Shown here piece after piece: positions 25,649 through 34,906 of a stretch of DNA of 64,000 nucleotides. The stretch covers positions 1 to 64,000 of the forward strand of contig JAKQKB010000089.1 of NCBI GenBank assembly GCA_029560875.1, read 5' to 3'. Both the position numbers and the translations under genes were made by a program. Within the stretch, counting starts at the first letter, position 1. Every line of letters starts with the position of its first letter. The notes under the pieces were generated by a model. It was given only the letters and a program-made list of their open reading frames with translations. It was not told the origin of the DNA and searched no databases. This stretch comes from Bacteroidota bacterium. GTDB lineage: Bacteria; Bacteroidota; Bacteroidia; Bacteroidales; Tenuifilaceae.

Positions 25649-26491
25649 TTAGTTGATGCTCTTGAAGTCTTTCGCAAGGAAACCGTCGTCGTCCGATTTG
25701 GATATGGTATGTAGGTCGTAGTAGTACATCAAATCATCACCAGCACCAATAATCATTTTCCAAACTCTCCACTGCATTCTTGAGCCTTCGGGGCCAACCT
25801 TGTGGAGGTAAAGAATGTTAGGATTTTTCTCCTTTATTGCTTTTTGAATATCTTCGGGCTTCACAACCTTAATATTATGCTTGTAGTTTTTGCGAATATC
25901 ACTTAACGCTCTAGTGTTTTTCCCTAAACTGCTCTCTGTAACCCACAATTCTTTATTCTTAATCTCCTTCGAGTTCTTGTTGAAGAACTTAAAGGCATCC
26001 TTTTTTATTAGTTTTGGGTCGTTGTTTATTGCATTAATATAGGTTTGCATGAACCTTATTATTCCTTCAAGTTTAAAGGTGTAAGTGTCTTCAGAAAGTC
26101 CGTTGTAGCTAAGCGGGATGGAGCAAATATCAGGCATGTCGGTAATTTTCTTTACAGCGGCACCAAGCGATGCGCTTAGAAAATTGTATATCGGTACTGA
26201 TTTATCGCCGTCAAACTTAATTTGTATTAAAACTAGGAATGACTTATCGATATCGTTACGAATCTTTTCGAATTCTTTAGCGGTTACAAATTCATAAGAG
26301 GTTATTGTCCATGACCTTTCAACTGCATCACGAATTTCAACGTTATAACCCGATGTGGGATTATCTTCCAATACCACGTATGTTTTTGACGCAAGAAATG
26401 CTTTAACATCCTCGGGTCTAACAAGGTTTCGCTGAGCCATTGCACCATAAACTGATGCTGCGAGCAAAAATAGAACGGCAAGTTTTTTCAT
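25649..26491 (-). CDS. Secreted protein of unknown function
   Basis: 280 residues from the ATG at 26491, where a clear signal peptide begins (MKKLAVLFLLAASVYGAMAQ). Eight extra open codons upstream are not signal-like. The mature part mixes alpha and beta, has one Cys and is rich in Lys and Asp, with no motif I recognise. There is no lipobox and no sorting domain, so it is probably periplasmic. It is monocistronic with its own terminator. Homologues I would expect only in Bacteroidota. Confidence 0.7.
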   Translation of the reverse strand: MKKLAVLFLLAASVYGAMAQRNLVRPEDVKAFLASKTYVVLEDNPTSGYNVEIRDAVERSWTITSYEFVTAKEFEKIRNDIDKSFLVLIQIKFDGDKSVPIYNFLSASLGAAVKKITDMPDICSIPLSYNGLSEDTYTFKLEGIIRFMQTYINAINNDPKLIKKDAFKFFNKNSKEIKNKELWVTESSLGKNTRALSDIRKNYKHNIKVVKPEDIQKAIKEKNPNILYLHKVGPEGSRMQWRVWKMIIGAGDDLMYYYDLHTISKSDDDGFLAKDFKSIN

Positions 26492-26847
26492 AAAGTATGT
26501 TTTTTTGTTCAACATTATATTTCGATATCTAAGGAATACAAATTTACACTTGTTTTATTAAAAAAAGTAAAACAAATTGTTAATACTAATAAAAAGGGTG
26601 AAAGTAAACTATTCTTTAACTTTAATAATAATAGTAGGTCCAGCAGTTTTTACGGAAATGTTATATCCTCATAAAAAATTTACGAATAATTATTTGTCGA
26701 TTTGTTCATAAATGCTTTTTCAGGGAATGTATGCTATAAAGCATTTTTTATATCTTTGCTCGCATTGGTGGAACATCTGGTTATTTTAACGAATTGAAAG
26801 TCTTGCGCATACGGTTTTGTATGTGAGTTAAAACAAATTTTTGGAAG
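26492..26847. other. Divergent intergenic region (356 bases)
   Basis: Separates the unknown secreted protein gene (minus) from the acyltransferase gene (plus). It holds the TATCTTTG box at 26751-26758 for the plus side and a TAAATTTG match on the minus strand (26539-26546). It is AT-rich with short A and T runs. I see no convincing open frame or structured RNA. Confidence 0.6.
26751..26758 (+). promoter_or_regulatory. -7 element (TATCTTTG) for the bifunctional acyltransferase gene
   Basis: TATCTTTG, 90 bases upstream of the start codon, predicting a leader of roughly 80 bases. A small ATGC/GCAT hairpin lies just upstream. The -33 box is not obvious. Confidence 0.55.
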
Positions 26848-28677
26848 ATGACAAAGGATAAAATTGTTGATGCTAAGGAGATTAAAAAGGCTGTAAATCT
26901 GGGTCCAATTATTGGCGATGGCTTTGCTCACTTATTGATGTGGGTTCTCCGGTTCAATAAGATTAATGAGAAGTATTCGAAAATTTCCGATAAGAAGGGG
27001 CTGGATTTTATAAATGCAGCCTTGGATTCAATTGAGCTTAAATTCGATGTTAACCCTGAGGAACTAAAACGATTGCCCAAGTCGGGGCCTTTCATTACGG
27101 TGTCAAACCATCCATTTGGTGGTGCCGATGGTATGATTCTGCTTAAAATATTATTGGAGCAAAAGAGGGAGGATATCCGACTATTAGGGAATTTTTTGCT
27201 TAAGCGAATTCCTCCTATTGGGGAGTACGTGTTAGCCGTTGACCCCTTTGAGGGTGGTGCAATGCGCCATTCCAATGTTACTGGGCTTAAAGGCGCTATG
27301 AACCACTTGAAAGAGGGTGGGGCTTTAGGCTTATTCCCCGCAGGCGAGGTTTCAACTTACTATGATAATATAGATGAATCGGGCGTTGTTGATAAGCATT
27401 GGCAAACTTCAATGATTAAGTTTATTAAGAAGGCAGAGGTTCCTGTTGTTCCAATTTATTTTCAAGGGGAGAATAGTCGTTTGTTCCATCTCCTTGGTCT
27501 AATTCATCCGTTACTTCGAACAGTAAAAATACCTTCGGAACTTTTAAATAAAAGAAACCAGAAGATTCGTGTTAGAATTGGATACCCCATTAGTGTAGAG
27601 GAGCAGAAGGCGTACTGCGATGTTGAGCGCTATGGACGTTTTCTTAGGTTGAAAACTTATGCTTTAGGTTCATCTATGGAGGTTGAGAAGTTTTTCAACT
27701 ACAAGTTAAAGTCCGAGCCAGAACCTGAGCAAATTATTCCTCCTGTTGCGCCAAATCTAGTGGAGCAAGAGGTTAATACTCTAATGGAGAAATACCTTCT
27801 CTTTAAAAGTAAGAATTACGCTGTAATCTGTTCGCCTTCGTCGGAAATGCCAAACCTTATGACGGAAATTGGTCGTTTGCGTGAAATTACATTTCGAGAT
27901 GTGGGTGAAGGAACAAATCGTAAAATAGATTTGGATGAGTTCGACCTTTATTACTGGCAGCTATTTATTTGGGATGAGGACGAGAAGAAAATAGTTGGTG
28001 CTTACCGTGCAGGAAAAGGCAAGGAGATTGTTGATAGGTATGGAATAGAGGGTTTCTACATTCAAACTCTTTTTAAGATTGATAAAAACTTTTCTTCAGT
28101 ACTTGAACAAAGCATCGAACTTGGTCGTTCGTTTATTGTTCCCGACTATCAACGCAAACCTCTTCCGCTGTTCTTGCTGTGGAAAGGGATTCTATACTTC
28201 TTAATCAAGAATCCTGAGTATAGGTACTTAATTGGCCCTGTGAGTATTTCGAACAGATTCTCAGATTACTCTAAAGGTGTGATTATCAGTTTTATGAAAT
28301 CTAATTATTTCGACCACGATTTTGCTCGATATATCAGTTCGCGGAATCGTTTCAGAATACCAATAAAGGAGGAAGAGTTCAATATTATTTTTGATAATTC
28401 CGATGACCTGGCTAAACTCGACAAGTTTATACAGGAGGTTGAGCCATACGATTATCGTATGCCCGTTTTGTTGAAGAAATATGTGAAATTGAACGGAAAA
28501 ATAATTGGTTTTAACGTGGACCCTAAGTTCAATAATGCTTTGGATGGACTGCTTATTCTGGACTTATTTCAGGTGCCATACGAAACCATTACATCATTAT
28601 CAAAGGAAATTAATGATAAGTCAATCCTTGAACGTTTTAATATAACCGATTATACGTTTGAGGACCAAGAGGGATAG
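26848..28677 (+). CDS. Bifunctional acyltransferase: PlsC-like plus GNAT-like (OlsF/glycine-lipid type)
   Basis: 609 residues. The N-terminal half (about 60-290) is a lysophospholipid-acyltransferase domain with NHPFGGADG (His88, Asp94) and LFPAGEVS. The C-terminal half (about 310-580) is a hemolysin/OlsB-type N-acyltransferase domain (REITFRDVGEGTNRKIDLDE; YIQTLFKID). The order O-acyltransferase then N-acyltransferase matches OlsF-type enzymes, which make ornithine lipids alone, and the split GlsA/GlsB pair that makes glycine lipids in Bacteroides. Which amino acid is used cannot be read here. It acts at the cytoplasmic membrane. Confidence 0.88.
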   Translation: MTKDKIVDAKEIKKAVNLGPIIGDGFAHLLMWVLRFNKINEKYSKISDKKGLDFINAALDSIELKFDVNPEELKRLPKSGPFITVSNHPFGGADGMILLKILLEQKREDIRLLGNFLLKRIPPIGEYVLAVDPFEGGAMRHSNVTGLKGAMNHLKEGGALGLFPAGEVSTYYDNIDESGVVDKHWQTSMIKFIKKAEVPVVPIYFQGENSRLFHLLGLIHPLLRTVKIPSELLNKRNQKIRVRIGYPISVEEQKAYCDVERYGRFLRLKTYALGSSMEVEKFFNYKLKSEPEPEQIIPPVAPNLVEQEVNTLMEKYLLFKSKNYAVICSPSSEMPNLMTEIGRLREITFRDVGEGTNRKIDLDEFDLYYWQLFIWDEDEKKIVGAYRAGKGKEIVDRYGIEGFYIQTLFKIDKNFSSVLEQSIELGRSFIVPDYQRKPLPLFLLWKGILYFLIKNPEYRYLIGPVSISNRFSDYSKGVIISFMKSNYFDHDFARYISSRNRFRIPIKEEEFNIIFDNSDDLAKLDKFIQEVEPYDYRMPVLLKKYVKLNGKIIGFNVDPKFNNALDGLLILDLFQVPYETITSLSKEINDKSILERFNITDYTFEDQEG

Positions 28678-28684
28678 CATTTTA

Positions 28685-28709
28685 GGCCAGAGTTAATCTG
28701 GCCTTTTTT
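28685..28709 (+). terminator. Terminator after the acyltransferase gene
   Basis: GGCCAGA / TCTGGCC stem, 5-base loop and six T, starting 8 bases past the stop. Confidence 0.92.
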
Positions 28710-28768
28710 GCATTAAACTTTTTACAATTATTGGCATCTTATTTCTGAACCTGAAATAGAATGATAGT

Positions 28769-29998
28769 ATGAATAGATTTTTTCCCTTTATAGCAATTCC
28801 ATTGCTAGTTATTGCCTGTGGCAATTCTAAGAATACCGATGATGCACTGTTGAGCCGCGCATTAAAGCTGCATGCCGAAATGGTGACCATTGATACACAT
28901 ACCGATACTCCCTTGAATTTTCTTCGTACTGGTTTCGATTTTAGCGGTGGGAATAATACCGCTCGTGGCAGTAGGGTAGATTTAAAAAAAATGGAAACAG
29001 GCAAACTCGATGCAGCATTCTTTGCTGTATTTATTGGTCAACGTGAGTGTACGCCAGAGAAATATGTCGAGGTAAACAAAAAGTCTCTTGAAATTTTTGA
29101 TGCAATCAACAAGGTAATTGTTCAGTATCCAAATCGTGCTGCAATTGCAACCATGCCCAACGATGTTTACAACTTGAAGAAAGAAGGGAAACGAGCCATA
29201 TACATTGGACTTGAGAATGGATACCCGATTGGCGAGGATATTAATCAACTAAAAGTTTTTTATGACCTTGGTGCACGTTATGTTACCCTTTGCCATACCC
29301 GCAATAATCAAATCTGCGATTCATCTACCGACCCCAATGGCGCACAGCATAATGGCCTGAGCGAGTTTGGAAAGCAGGTTGTTACAGAGATGAATAAAAT
29401 GGGGATGATGATTGACGTTTCACACATTTCCGATAAATCGTTTTACGATGTGCTAGCACTATCAAAAGTTCCTGTATTTGCTTCGCACAGCTGTGCTAGG
29501 GCAGTTTGTGACAATCCTCGTAATTTAGACGATGATATGTTGCGCGCAATTGCTAAGAATGGTGGTGTTGTGCAGATGTGCATTTTGAGCGATTACGTAA
29601 AAAAAACTCCAGATAGCCCAGAGCGCGATAGTGCTTATAGAGCTTTGCGCAAAAAATATAACAATTTCCGCGATTTAACCCCTGAACAAGACAAGCAGGC
29701 CACTGCTGATTGGTACGAGTTGGAGGAAAAGTACTCTGTTAACCTAGCAACGGTTGTTGATGTGGTTAACCATATCGACCATATGGTTAAGGTTATGGGT
29801 ATTGATTATGTTGGCATCGGAACTGATTTTGATGGCGGCGGAGGTGTTGAGGGTTGCAAGGATGCCTCGCAAATGTACAATATCACTGTTGAACTGATGA
29901 GACGGGGGTATTCCGATAGCGATATCAAAAAGATTTGGGGCGAAAATTTTCTCCGCGTGTTTAACGCAGCGGTAAACTACTCTCAGAAAAAAGTGTAA
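28769..29998 (+). CDS. Membrane dipeptidase (M19), lipoprotein
   Basis: 409 residues. A signal peptide ends in a lipobox (LLVIACGN), so it is probably anchored to a membrane facing the periplasm or outside. Renal-dipeptidase family motifs: the zinc pair in IDTHTDTP, bridging Glu in GLENGYPIG, His in DVSHISD and FASHSCARAV, and Asp in GIGTDFDGGGG near the C-terminus. It hydrolyses dipeptides, including those with a D-residue at the second position, so it could serve nutrition or wall recycling. Confidence 0.94.
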   Translation: MNRFFPFIAIPLLVIACGNSKNTDDALLSRALKLHAEMVTIDTHTDTPLNFLRTGFDFSGGNNTARGSRVDLKKMETGKLDAAFFAVFIGQRECTPEKYVEVNKKSLEIFDAINKVIVQYPNRAAIATMPNDVYNLKKEGKRAIYIGLENGYPIGEDINQLKVFYDLGARYVTLCHTRNNQICDSSTDPNGAQHNGLSEFGKQVVTEMNKMGMMIDVSHISDKSFYDVLALSKVPVFASHSCARAVCDNPRNLDDDMLRAIAKNGGVVQMCILSDYVKKTPDSPERDSAYRALRKKYNNFRDLTPEQDKQATADWYELEEKYSVNLATVVDVVNHIDHMVKVMGIDYVGIGTDFDGGGGVEGCKDASQMYNITVELMRRGYSDSDIKKIWGENFLRVFNAAVNYSQKKV

Positions 29999-30019
29999 CT
30001 ATTTATATTGCTGAAACGT

Positions 30020-30097
30020 AAACCTTAGTCTGTAAGTTCTTTTTTGTCGATATTATTGGTAAAAAGGAACTTATTGACTAAAGGTTTGCTTTTTTTT
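30020..30097 (+). terminator. Long imperfect hairpin terminator after the dipeptidase gene
   Basis: Nested inverted repeats: AAACCTTAGTC with GACTAAAGGTTT, and inside them TAAGTTCTTTTTT with AAAAAGGAACTTA, followed by a run of eight T. The TTTG of the next promoter lies in the right arm. Confidence 0.75.
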
Positions 30098-30117
30098 ATT
30101 TTTCGGGTGTATCTTTG
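30085..30117 (+). promoter_or_regulatory. Promoter of engB (TTTG-N21-TATCTTTG)
   Basis: TTTG at 30085-30088, 21 bases, then TATCTTTG at 30110-30117. Both boxes fit the Bacteroidota consensus. The spacer contains the T-run of the preceding terminator. The engB start is 47 bases downstream. Confidence 0.7.
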
Positions 30118-30163
30118 AAGTCGAATTCTGGGACAAATAATTTATTAATTTAAACCTTAAGCT

Positions 30164-30796
30164 ATGGTAATTCGTACTGCGAAATTCGTGGCTAGTTATC
30201 CGCGTGTTGAGAAAGCTCCAATTTCCAACAAGCCTGAGTACGCTTTTATAGGTCGCTCAAATGTGGGTAAGTCTTCGCTTATCAATATGCTTACTTGTAC
30301 TAAAGCTTTAGCAAAGGTTTCGCAAACGCCAGGAAAAACTCAGTTAATAAATCATTTCCTGATTAATGAGGAGTGGAACTTGGTGGATTTACCCGGATAC
30401 GGATACGCAAAAGTTTCAAAAAGCGACCGTAAGGCATTCTCCGATATCATCACAAATTACATTCTTAAGCGCGAAAATCTTTACCTTTTATTTGTACTTA
30501 TTGATTCACGCCTTGAACCTCAGCAAATCGATATCGATTTTGTGAATTGGCTTGGTGAGCATCAAATTCCATTTGCGTTGGTATTTACCAAAACCGATAA
30601 GGTTTCAAGTGGCGCTTTACAGGCAAATATGGATGCCTTCTCTGCTGAGATGTTGAATACATGGGAGGAATTACCTCAGATGTTTACTAGTTCTGCTGTA
30701 ACAAGAACTGGCAGAGAGGAGATTCTACGGTATATAGAGGAGATAAATAAAAATACTAAAATAAACCAGCTCGAAAGTGCTGAGAAGATTTGGTAA
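30164..30796 (+). CDS. engB: Ribosome biogenesis GTP-binding protein EngB/YsxC
   Basis: 210 residues, a single small GTPase domain: G1 [10 protein letters not shown]3 DLPGYGYAK and G4 TKTDK, with a TSS-like G5 (TSSAV). Family members bind late 50S intermediates and are usually essential. The prs gene follows 42 bases downstream, with a TAAATTTG match in between. Confidence 0.95.
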   Translation: MVIRTAKFVASYPRVEKAPISNKPEYAFIGRSNVGKSSLINMLTCTKALAKVSQTPGKTQLINHFLINEEWNLVDLPGYGYAKVSKSDRKAFSDIITNYILKRENLYLLFVLIDSRLEPQQIDIDFVNWLGEHQIPFALVFTKTDKVSSGALQANMDAFSAEMLNTWEELPQMFTSSAVTRTGREEILRYIEEINKNTKINQLESAEKIW

Positions 30797-30838
30797 TTTT
30801 TGTAAATTTGCGGGCATTAACTGGAAAAATATCCCAAA

Positions 30839-31783
30839 ATGCACAGCAAACACCAAATAAAGTTCTTTACTGGTCGGAGTTCCCGCTATCTTTCTGAGAA
30901 AATTGCACAGAGTTTTGGCATTCCGCTAGGAAAATCGAATATTACAGTTTTCAGCGATGGTGAGTTTCAACCATCCTATGATGAATCGGTGCGTGGTTGC
31001 ACCGTTTTTATTATCCAATCAACGTTTCCTCCTGTAGATAATCTTTTTGAGCTCCTTTTGATGGTTGATGCTGCGCATAGGGCATCGGCATATAAAGTTG
31101 TGGCTGTGCTGCCATACTTTGGATGGGCTCGTCAGGATAGGAAGGATAAGCCACGCGTGGCTATTGGTGCAAAGATGGTTGCCAATATGCTCCGTGCTGC
31201 GGGTGTTGACCGTGTTATGACCATGGATTTGCATGCAGACCAAATACAAGGTTTCTTCGATGTTCCAGTTGACCATTTGTACGCATCATCAATTTTTGTT
31301 CCTTATATCAAAAGTCTTAACCTCGACCCAATTGCCATTGCTGCTCCCGATATGGGCGGAGCAAAACGTGCAAATGCCTACTCGCGCTTCCTGAACTCAT
31401 CGTTGGTGGTTTGCCACAAGAGTCGTGAGAAAGCAAATCAGGTAGGAGAGATGACCGTTATTGGCGAGGTTGAAGGTAAACACGTTATCATCCTAGACGA
31501 TATGGTAGATACCGCAGGGACTCTAACTATGGCTGCCGATTTAATGATGGAAAAAGGAGCAGCCTCTGTTCGTGCTTTTGCAACACATGGAGTGTTATCG
31601 GGTTCTGCATACGAAAGGATTCGTGATTCTAGAATCACCGAATTGGTTGTTACCGATACAATTCCGTTGAGAACCGATAAAGATACATCTAAGATTAGAG
31701 TGCTATCAGTCGCCGATTTGTTTGCCGATGTTATCAATAAAGTATATAACTATCAATCAATCAGCGACAGATTTATTATATAG
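30839..31783 (+). CDS. prs: Ribose-phosphate pyrophosphokinase
   Basis: 314 residues. The ATP-binding region has FSDGEFQPS and the flexible-loop ARQDRKDKPR. The PRPP/ribose-5-phosphate loop is visible as VILDDMVDTAGT, and MTMDLHADQIQGFF precedes it. It makes PRPP from ribose-5-phosphate and ATP for nucleotide, His and Trp synthesis. It starts at the ATG at 30839. Confidence 0.97.
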   Translation: MHSKHQIKFFTGRSSRYLSEKIAQSFGIPLGKSNITVFSDGEFQPSYDESVRGCTVFIIQSTFPPVDNLFELLLMVDAAHRASAYKVVAVLPYFGWARQDRKDKPRVAIGAKMVANMLRAAGVDRVMTMDLHADQIQGFFDVPVDHLYASSIFVPYIKSLNLDPIAIAAPDMGGAKRANAYSRFLNSSLVVCHKSREKANQVGEMTVIGEVEGKHVIILDDMVDTAGTLTMAADLMMEKGAASVRAFATHGVLSGSAYERIRDSRITELVVTDTIPLRTDKDTSKIRVLSVADLFADVINKVYNYQSISDRFII

Positions 31784-31787
31784 CGAT

Positions 31788-31818
31788 TTTGTTTCTTAAA
31801 ATCACTTTGCTATCTTTG
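31788..31818 (+). promoter_or_regulatory. Promoter of rplY-pth (TTTG-N19-TATCTTTG)
   Basis: TTTG (31788-31791), exactly 19 bases, TATCTTTG (31811-31818). This is the best promoter match in the window. It predicts a leader of about 95 bases before rplY. Confidence 0.8.
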
Positions 31819-31852
31819 CAACCCAAAATTTCCCTCAAAATGGTACAATGGG

Positions 31853-31879
31853 GGGCTACGGAAAAATGAGGGGTAGTCC
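31853..31879 (+). promoter_or_regulatory. Hairpin in the rplY leader
   Basis: GGGCTAC (31853-31859) can pair with GTAGTCC (31873-31879) with one G-U pair, around a purine-rich 13-base loop, inside the predicted leader. No T-run follows, so it is not a terminator. It could be a binding site for regulation of L25, but nothing shown here proves that. Confidence 0.4.
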
Positions 31880-31919
31880 TGAGTAATACCAGAGTAATAA
31901 CTAAAAAAATAACAAAACA

Positions 31920-32495
31920 ATGAAAACACTTGATTTAAGTGCATCAGTTCGTAAAGAAACTGGAAAGACTTTCGCAAAAAACATGCGTAAATCGGCTTTA
32001 ATTCCTGCTAACATCTATGGCGGTGACCAGAATTTAATGATTTCTGTTGATGAGAAGGAGTTAATGAAAGCCATTTACACTCCTAATGTTTACATCGTAA
32101 ATCTTACTGTTGAAGGTAAAGTTTATAGCACTGTTATTAAAGAGACTCAATTTCACCCAGTTTCCGACAAAGTTCTTCACGTAGATTTTCTTCAAATCTC
32201 CGATAAGAAGAAAATAACCATTGGCTTACCAATCGTTCTTGATGGTCAGGCTGAAGGTGCTAAACAAGGGGGTAAACTTGTTCAGGTTGTTCGTAAGTTA
32301 CGTGTAAACGGTTTAGCTAAAGACCTTCCTGAGAGCATCAATATCGATGTTACTGACCTAGGCTTAGGTAAAAGCATCATGGTTGGCGATTTAGAATTCA
32401 AAAAATACTCTATTGCTGAGCCAAAGAGTGTTGTGATTGCAACTGTTAAAACAACTCGTGCAGCTAAGGATGCCGCTGTTGAAACTAAGAAATAA
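31920..32495 (+). CDS. rplY: 50S ribosomal protein L25 (Ctc/TL5 long form)
   Basis: 191 residues. The N-terminal 5S-rRNA-binding domain (LSASVRKETGKTFAKNMRK) is followed by the C-terminal beta domain of the Ctc/TL5 type (KVLHVDFLQIS; LPESINIDVTDLGLGKSI), then a short Lys-rich tail. It binds 5S rRNA in the large subunit. pth follows 12 bases downstream, a widely conserved pair. Confidence 0.96.
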   Translation: MKTLDLSASVRKETGKTFAKNMRKSALIPANIYGGDQNLMISVDEKELMKAIYTPNVYIVNLTVEGKVYSTVIKETQFHPVSDKVLHVDFLQISDKKKITIGLPIVLDGQAEGAKQGGKLVQVVRKLRVNGLAKDLPESINIDVTDLGLGKSIMVGDLEFKKYSIAEPKSVVIATVKTTRAAKDAAVETKK

Positions 32496-32507
32496 TTTAT
32501 TTAGAGT

Positions 32508-33071
32508 TTGAAGTATCTAATTGTAGGATTGGGGAATATTGGTGCTGAGTATTCCAATACCCGTCACAACATAGGATTTAAGGTATTGGACGCACTGGCA
32601 AAGGCGTCCAATATTTCTTTTGTAGATTCCCGTTATGGTGCAGTTGCTGAACTAAAACATAAGGGGCGCATCTACGTTTTGCTTAAACCATCAACCTATA
32701 TGAACCTTAGCGGAAAGGCGGTTAATTACTGGATGCAAAAGGAAAATATACCACTTGAGAATGTTTTTGTTATTGTTGATGATTTAGCCTTGCCCATAGG
32801 GGCAATTCGCATTCGCCAAAATGGTAGCGATGGTGGTCATAATGGGCTGAAGAGTATCAACGAAGTGCTTGGCACGAATGCCTACGCGAGGTTGAGGTTT
32901 GGGATTGGAAGCGATTTTTCTAAAGGTCGCCAGGTTGACTATGTGCTAGGTGAATGGACCGAAGAGGAGGAGAAAATTCTTCCTGAAAGAATTGTGAAAG
33001 CTGGCGAGGCTATAGTCAGTTTTGGTACAATTGGCGTTGAACGTACAATGAACTTTTTTAATAGTAAGTAG
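32508..33071 (+). CDS. pth: Peptidyl-tRNA hydrolase
   Basis: 187 residues starting at TTG (32508), chosen because the next residues KYLIVGLGN are the invariant family N-terminus and no ATG precedes them. Catalytic His in NTRHNIGF, plus [13 protein letters not shown] and [11 protein letters not shown] with the Asp pair, and GGHNGLKSI. It releases tRNA from peptidyl-tRNA dropped by ribosomes. It lies between rplY and an S4 protein gene whose GTG start follows the pth stop by one base, so all three genes are probably one transcript. Confidence 0.95.
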   Translation: MKYLIVGLGNIGAEYSNTRHNIGFKVLDALAKASNISFVDSRYGAVAELKHKGRIYVLLKPSTYMNLSGKAVNYWMQKENIPLENVFVIVDDLALPIGAIRIRQNGSDGGHNGLKSINEVLGTNAYARLRFGIGSDFSKGRQVDYVLGEWTEEEEKILPERIVKAGEAIVSFGTIGVERTMNFFNSK

Positions 33072-33072
33072 A

Positions 33073-33501
33073 GTGACCGAAACTTCTACAAGGATTGATA
33101 AGTGGCTTTGGAGCGTGCGGATTTTTAAAACCCGCAGCATTGCCATTGAGTTTTGTAGAAAGGGTAGGGTAACAATCAACGGAAATATTGTTAAGCCTGC
33201 CCGCGAAGTTCAGATTGGCGATACCGTTGTGGTGCGTAAACCTCCTGTTAATTATACCTTTAAGGTAAAGGGTTTTCCCAAAAGTAGGGTAGGGGCAAAA
33301 CTTGTTATGGATTACCTTGAGAATTTAACTCCTGCCGATGAGTTGCAGAAACTCGACCCTGCATTTATGGCTTTTAACATCTACCGCGAACGCGGTACTG
33401 GTCGGCCCACTAAAAAAGACCGCCGCTCATTGGACGAACTTTTCGAGGATGGTTTCGAGGGTTTCGACTGGGACGATGAGGACGAGAAGGCAAAGGACTA
33501 A
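33073..33501 (+). CDS. RNA-binding S4-domain protein (Hsp15-like)
   Basis: 142 residues from a GTG start. An S4 fold occupies the N-terminus (TRIDKWLWSVRIFKTRSIA, then GRVTINGNIVKPAREVQIGD), followed by an acidic C-terminal tail. Hsp15-type proteins recycle 50S subunits carrying a stalled peptidyl-tRNA, which fits its place directly behind pth. The stop overlaps the convergent flavin reductase gene by 4 bases. Confidence 0.92.
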   Translation: MTETSTRIDKWLWSVRIFKTRSIAIEFCRKGRVTINGNIVKPAREVQIGDTVVVRKPPVNYTFKVKGFPKSRVGAKLVMDYLENLTPADELQKLDPAFMAFNIYRERGTGRPTKKDRRSLDELFEDGFEGFDWDDEDEKAKD

Positions 33502-34016
33502 CCTTTTCTACAAACACTCTTTATCTCTCCAATATACATCCTGTGAAAATCGGACTTAGGATAGTTTTTTTGAATTATTCCCTTGTCAATGAAATTTTCT
33601 GCTTTAAGAAAATCTGCGTATAGTTTTTCGCATTCAACAATCAATCTCGACTCCTTAAAGGCAATACCATTATTGGTTTTTATTGGTGTAAGTCCCGTCT
33701 CCTTAGCTTTATCGAAATCTCTGCCCGATTTTGCTCCGCAAAAATTTAAAGCATCACGGTGTTGCTCATCAAAGAAACTGAGCGTGAAATGGTTGTTGTG
33801 CTCAGTGAACTCAAAGGTGTAGCGCTGAGGTCTTATAAATATAAAAGCCACTGGCTTATTCCATAGTATCCCAAATCCACCCCACGATGCGGTCATAGTG
33901 TTGAATTTCTTCTCTTCGCCAGCGGTAATAAGCATCCAATCATTATCCAACGAGTTGAAAAGGTTCTCAGTTAACTCAAATGGTGAAATTGTGTTGAATT
34001 CCTCTATCTTTTTCAT
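33498..34016 (-). CDS. Flavin reductase family protein
   Basis: 172 residues from the ATG at 34016, just after the stop of the gene upstream. An earlier in-frame ATG at 34034 would overlap that gene. It has the FMN-binding split-barrel pattern: NTMTASWGGFGILW, RPQRYTFEF and LSFFDEQHRDAL. Family members reduce or bind FMN, but the partner is unknown. It is probably co-transcribed with the ferritin-VIT1 gene. Confidence 0.88.
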   Translation of the reverse strand: MKKIEEFNTISPFELTENLFNSLDNDWMLITAGEEKKFNTMTASWGGFGILWNKPVAFIFIRPQRYTFEFTEHNNHFTLSFFDEQHRDALNFCGAKSGRDFDKAKETGLTPIKTNNGIAFKESRLIVECEKLYADFLKAENFIDKGIIQKNYPKSDFHRMYIGEIKSVCRKG

Positions 34017-34017
34017 A

Positions 34018-34896
34018 CTAAATGTCAATTCCAAAATAGTTTCTAATTAAAAGCCCAATACCAAAAGTTAGCGCCGATACTCCTAAACTTATAATGGTCA
34101 TTTCAAGGAATCGGTGCTTAAAGTTCAAGTCCTTGGCAACTGATATGTAGTAGTTGAAAAGGAATATTATCAATACTGCCGAGAATAATGCAACTCCTAG
34201 GGCTACGAAATATGATGTAAGTAATAAGAAGGGAGTAATAAGAACCGCAACGGTCAATACATAAGCAATACCTGTGTATAAAGCAGATTTCCCTGCATTT
34301 TTCTCACCATCTGTTTTTACGGAAAGGTACTGCGATGCTGCCATCGAAAGCGATGCAGCAATACCTGTAATAAGCCCTACAATTGCAATTAGTTTTGTGT
34401 TTTGCAATGCAAGGCTAAAACCTGCAAGCGCCCCTGTTAGTTCTACTAGGGCATCGTTTAGGCCAAGAACAATGGAGCCGATATAGTCCAAACGCTCCTC
34501 CTTAATCATATCTATAAGTTCTTTCTCGTGCGCTTCCTCCGATTCCATTATGTCTTTTATTTGAGGAAGGTGAGGTATTAGTTGTTCGTAGATGCTTTGG
34601 GCGTTAACTTCCTGCTTTTCCATTAGTTTGATGGCAAATGTTAAGCCTAAAACCTTAGCCATAAGAACAAAGAAATTTACTCTTGAACTTTTTGGTTTTA
34701 CTTCTTTTCCAGAAATACCTTTGAAAAAATTATAGTGGTCGAGTTCTTCACCAGCAATTCTGGCCAAAACATTCTTGTTGGCTTCGTCCTTCTCAATGGC
34801 GGCTAAACGTTTGTATATGTGGAATCCAGTAATCTCTTCTTGTTGTGCTTTAAGGACGATTCTGTCAAATTCTGCTTTATCAATCAAATTGCTCAT
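34018..34896 (-). CDS. Ferritin-like domain fused to VIT1/CCC1 iron transporter (MbfA-like)
   Basis: 292 residues. The N-terminal half (about 1-130) is a rubrerythrin-like four-helix bundle with the di-iron ligand pattern EEITGFHIYKRLA, EELDHYNFF and SEEAHEKEL. The C-terminal half is a VIT1/CCC1 membrane domain with about five helices beginning GLNDALVELTGALAG. MbfA-type fusions oxidise Fe(II) and export iron. It sits next to a flavin reductase gene, which could supply Fe(II); that link is inference. Confidence 0.92.
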   Translation of the reverse strand: MSNLIDKAEFDRIVLKAQQEEITGFHIYKRLAAIEKDEANKNVLARIAGEELDHYNFFKGISGKEVKPKSSRVNFFVLMAKVLGLTFAIKLMEKQEVNAQSIYEQLIPHLPQIKDIMESEEAHEKELIDMIKEERLDYIGSIVLGLNDALVELTGALAGFSLALQNTKLIAIVGLITGIAASLSMAASQYLSVKTDGEKNAGKSALYTGIAYVLTVAVLITPFLLLTSYFVALGVALFSAVLIIFLFNYYISVAKDLNFKHRFLEMTIISLGVSALTFGIGLLIRNYFGIDI

Positions 34897-34906
34897 TTTG
34901 TTAAAA

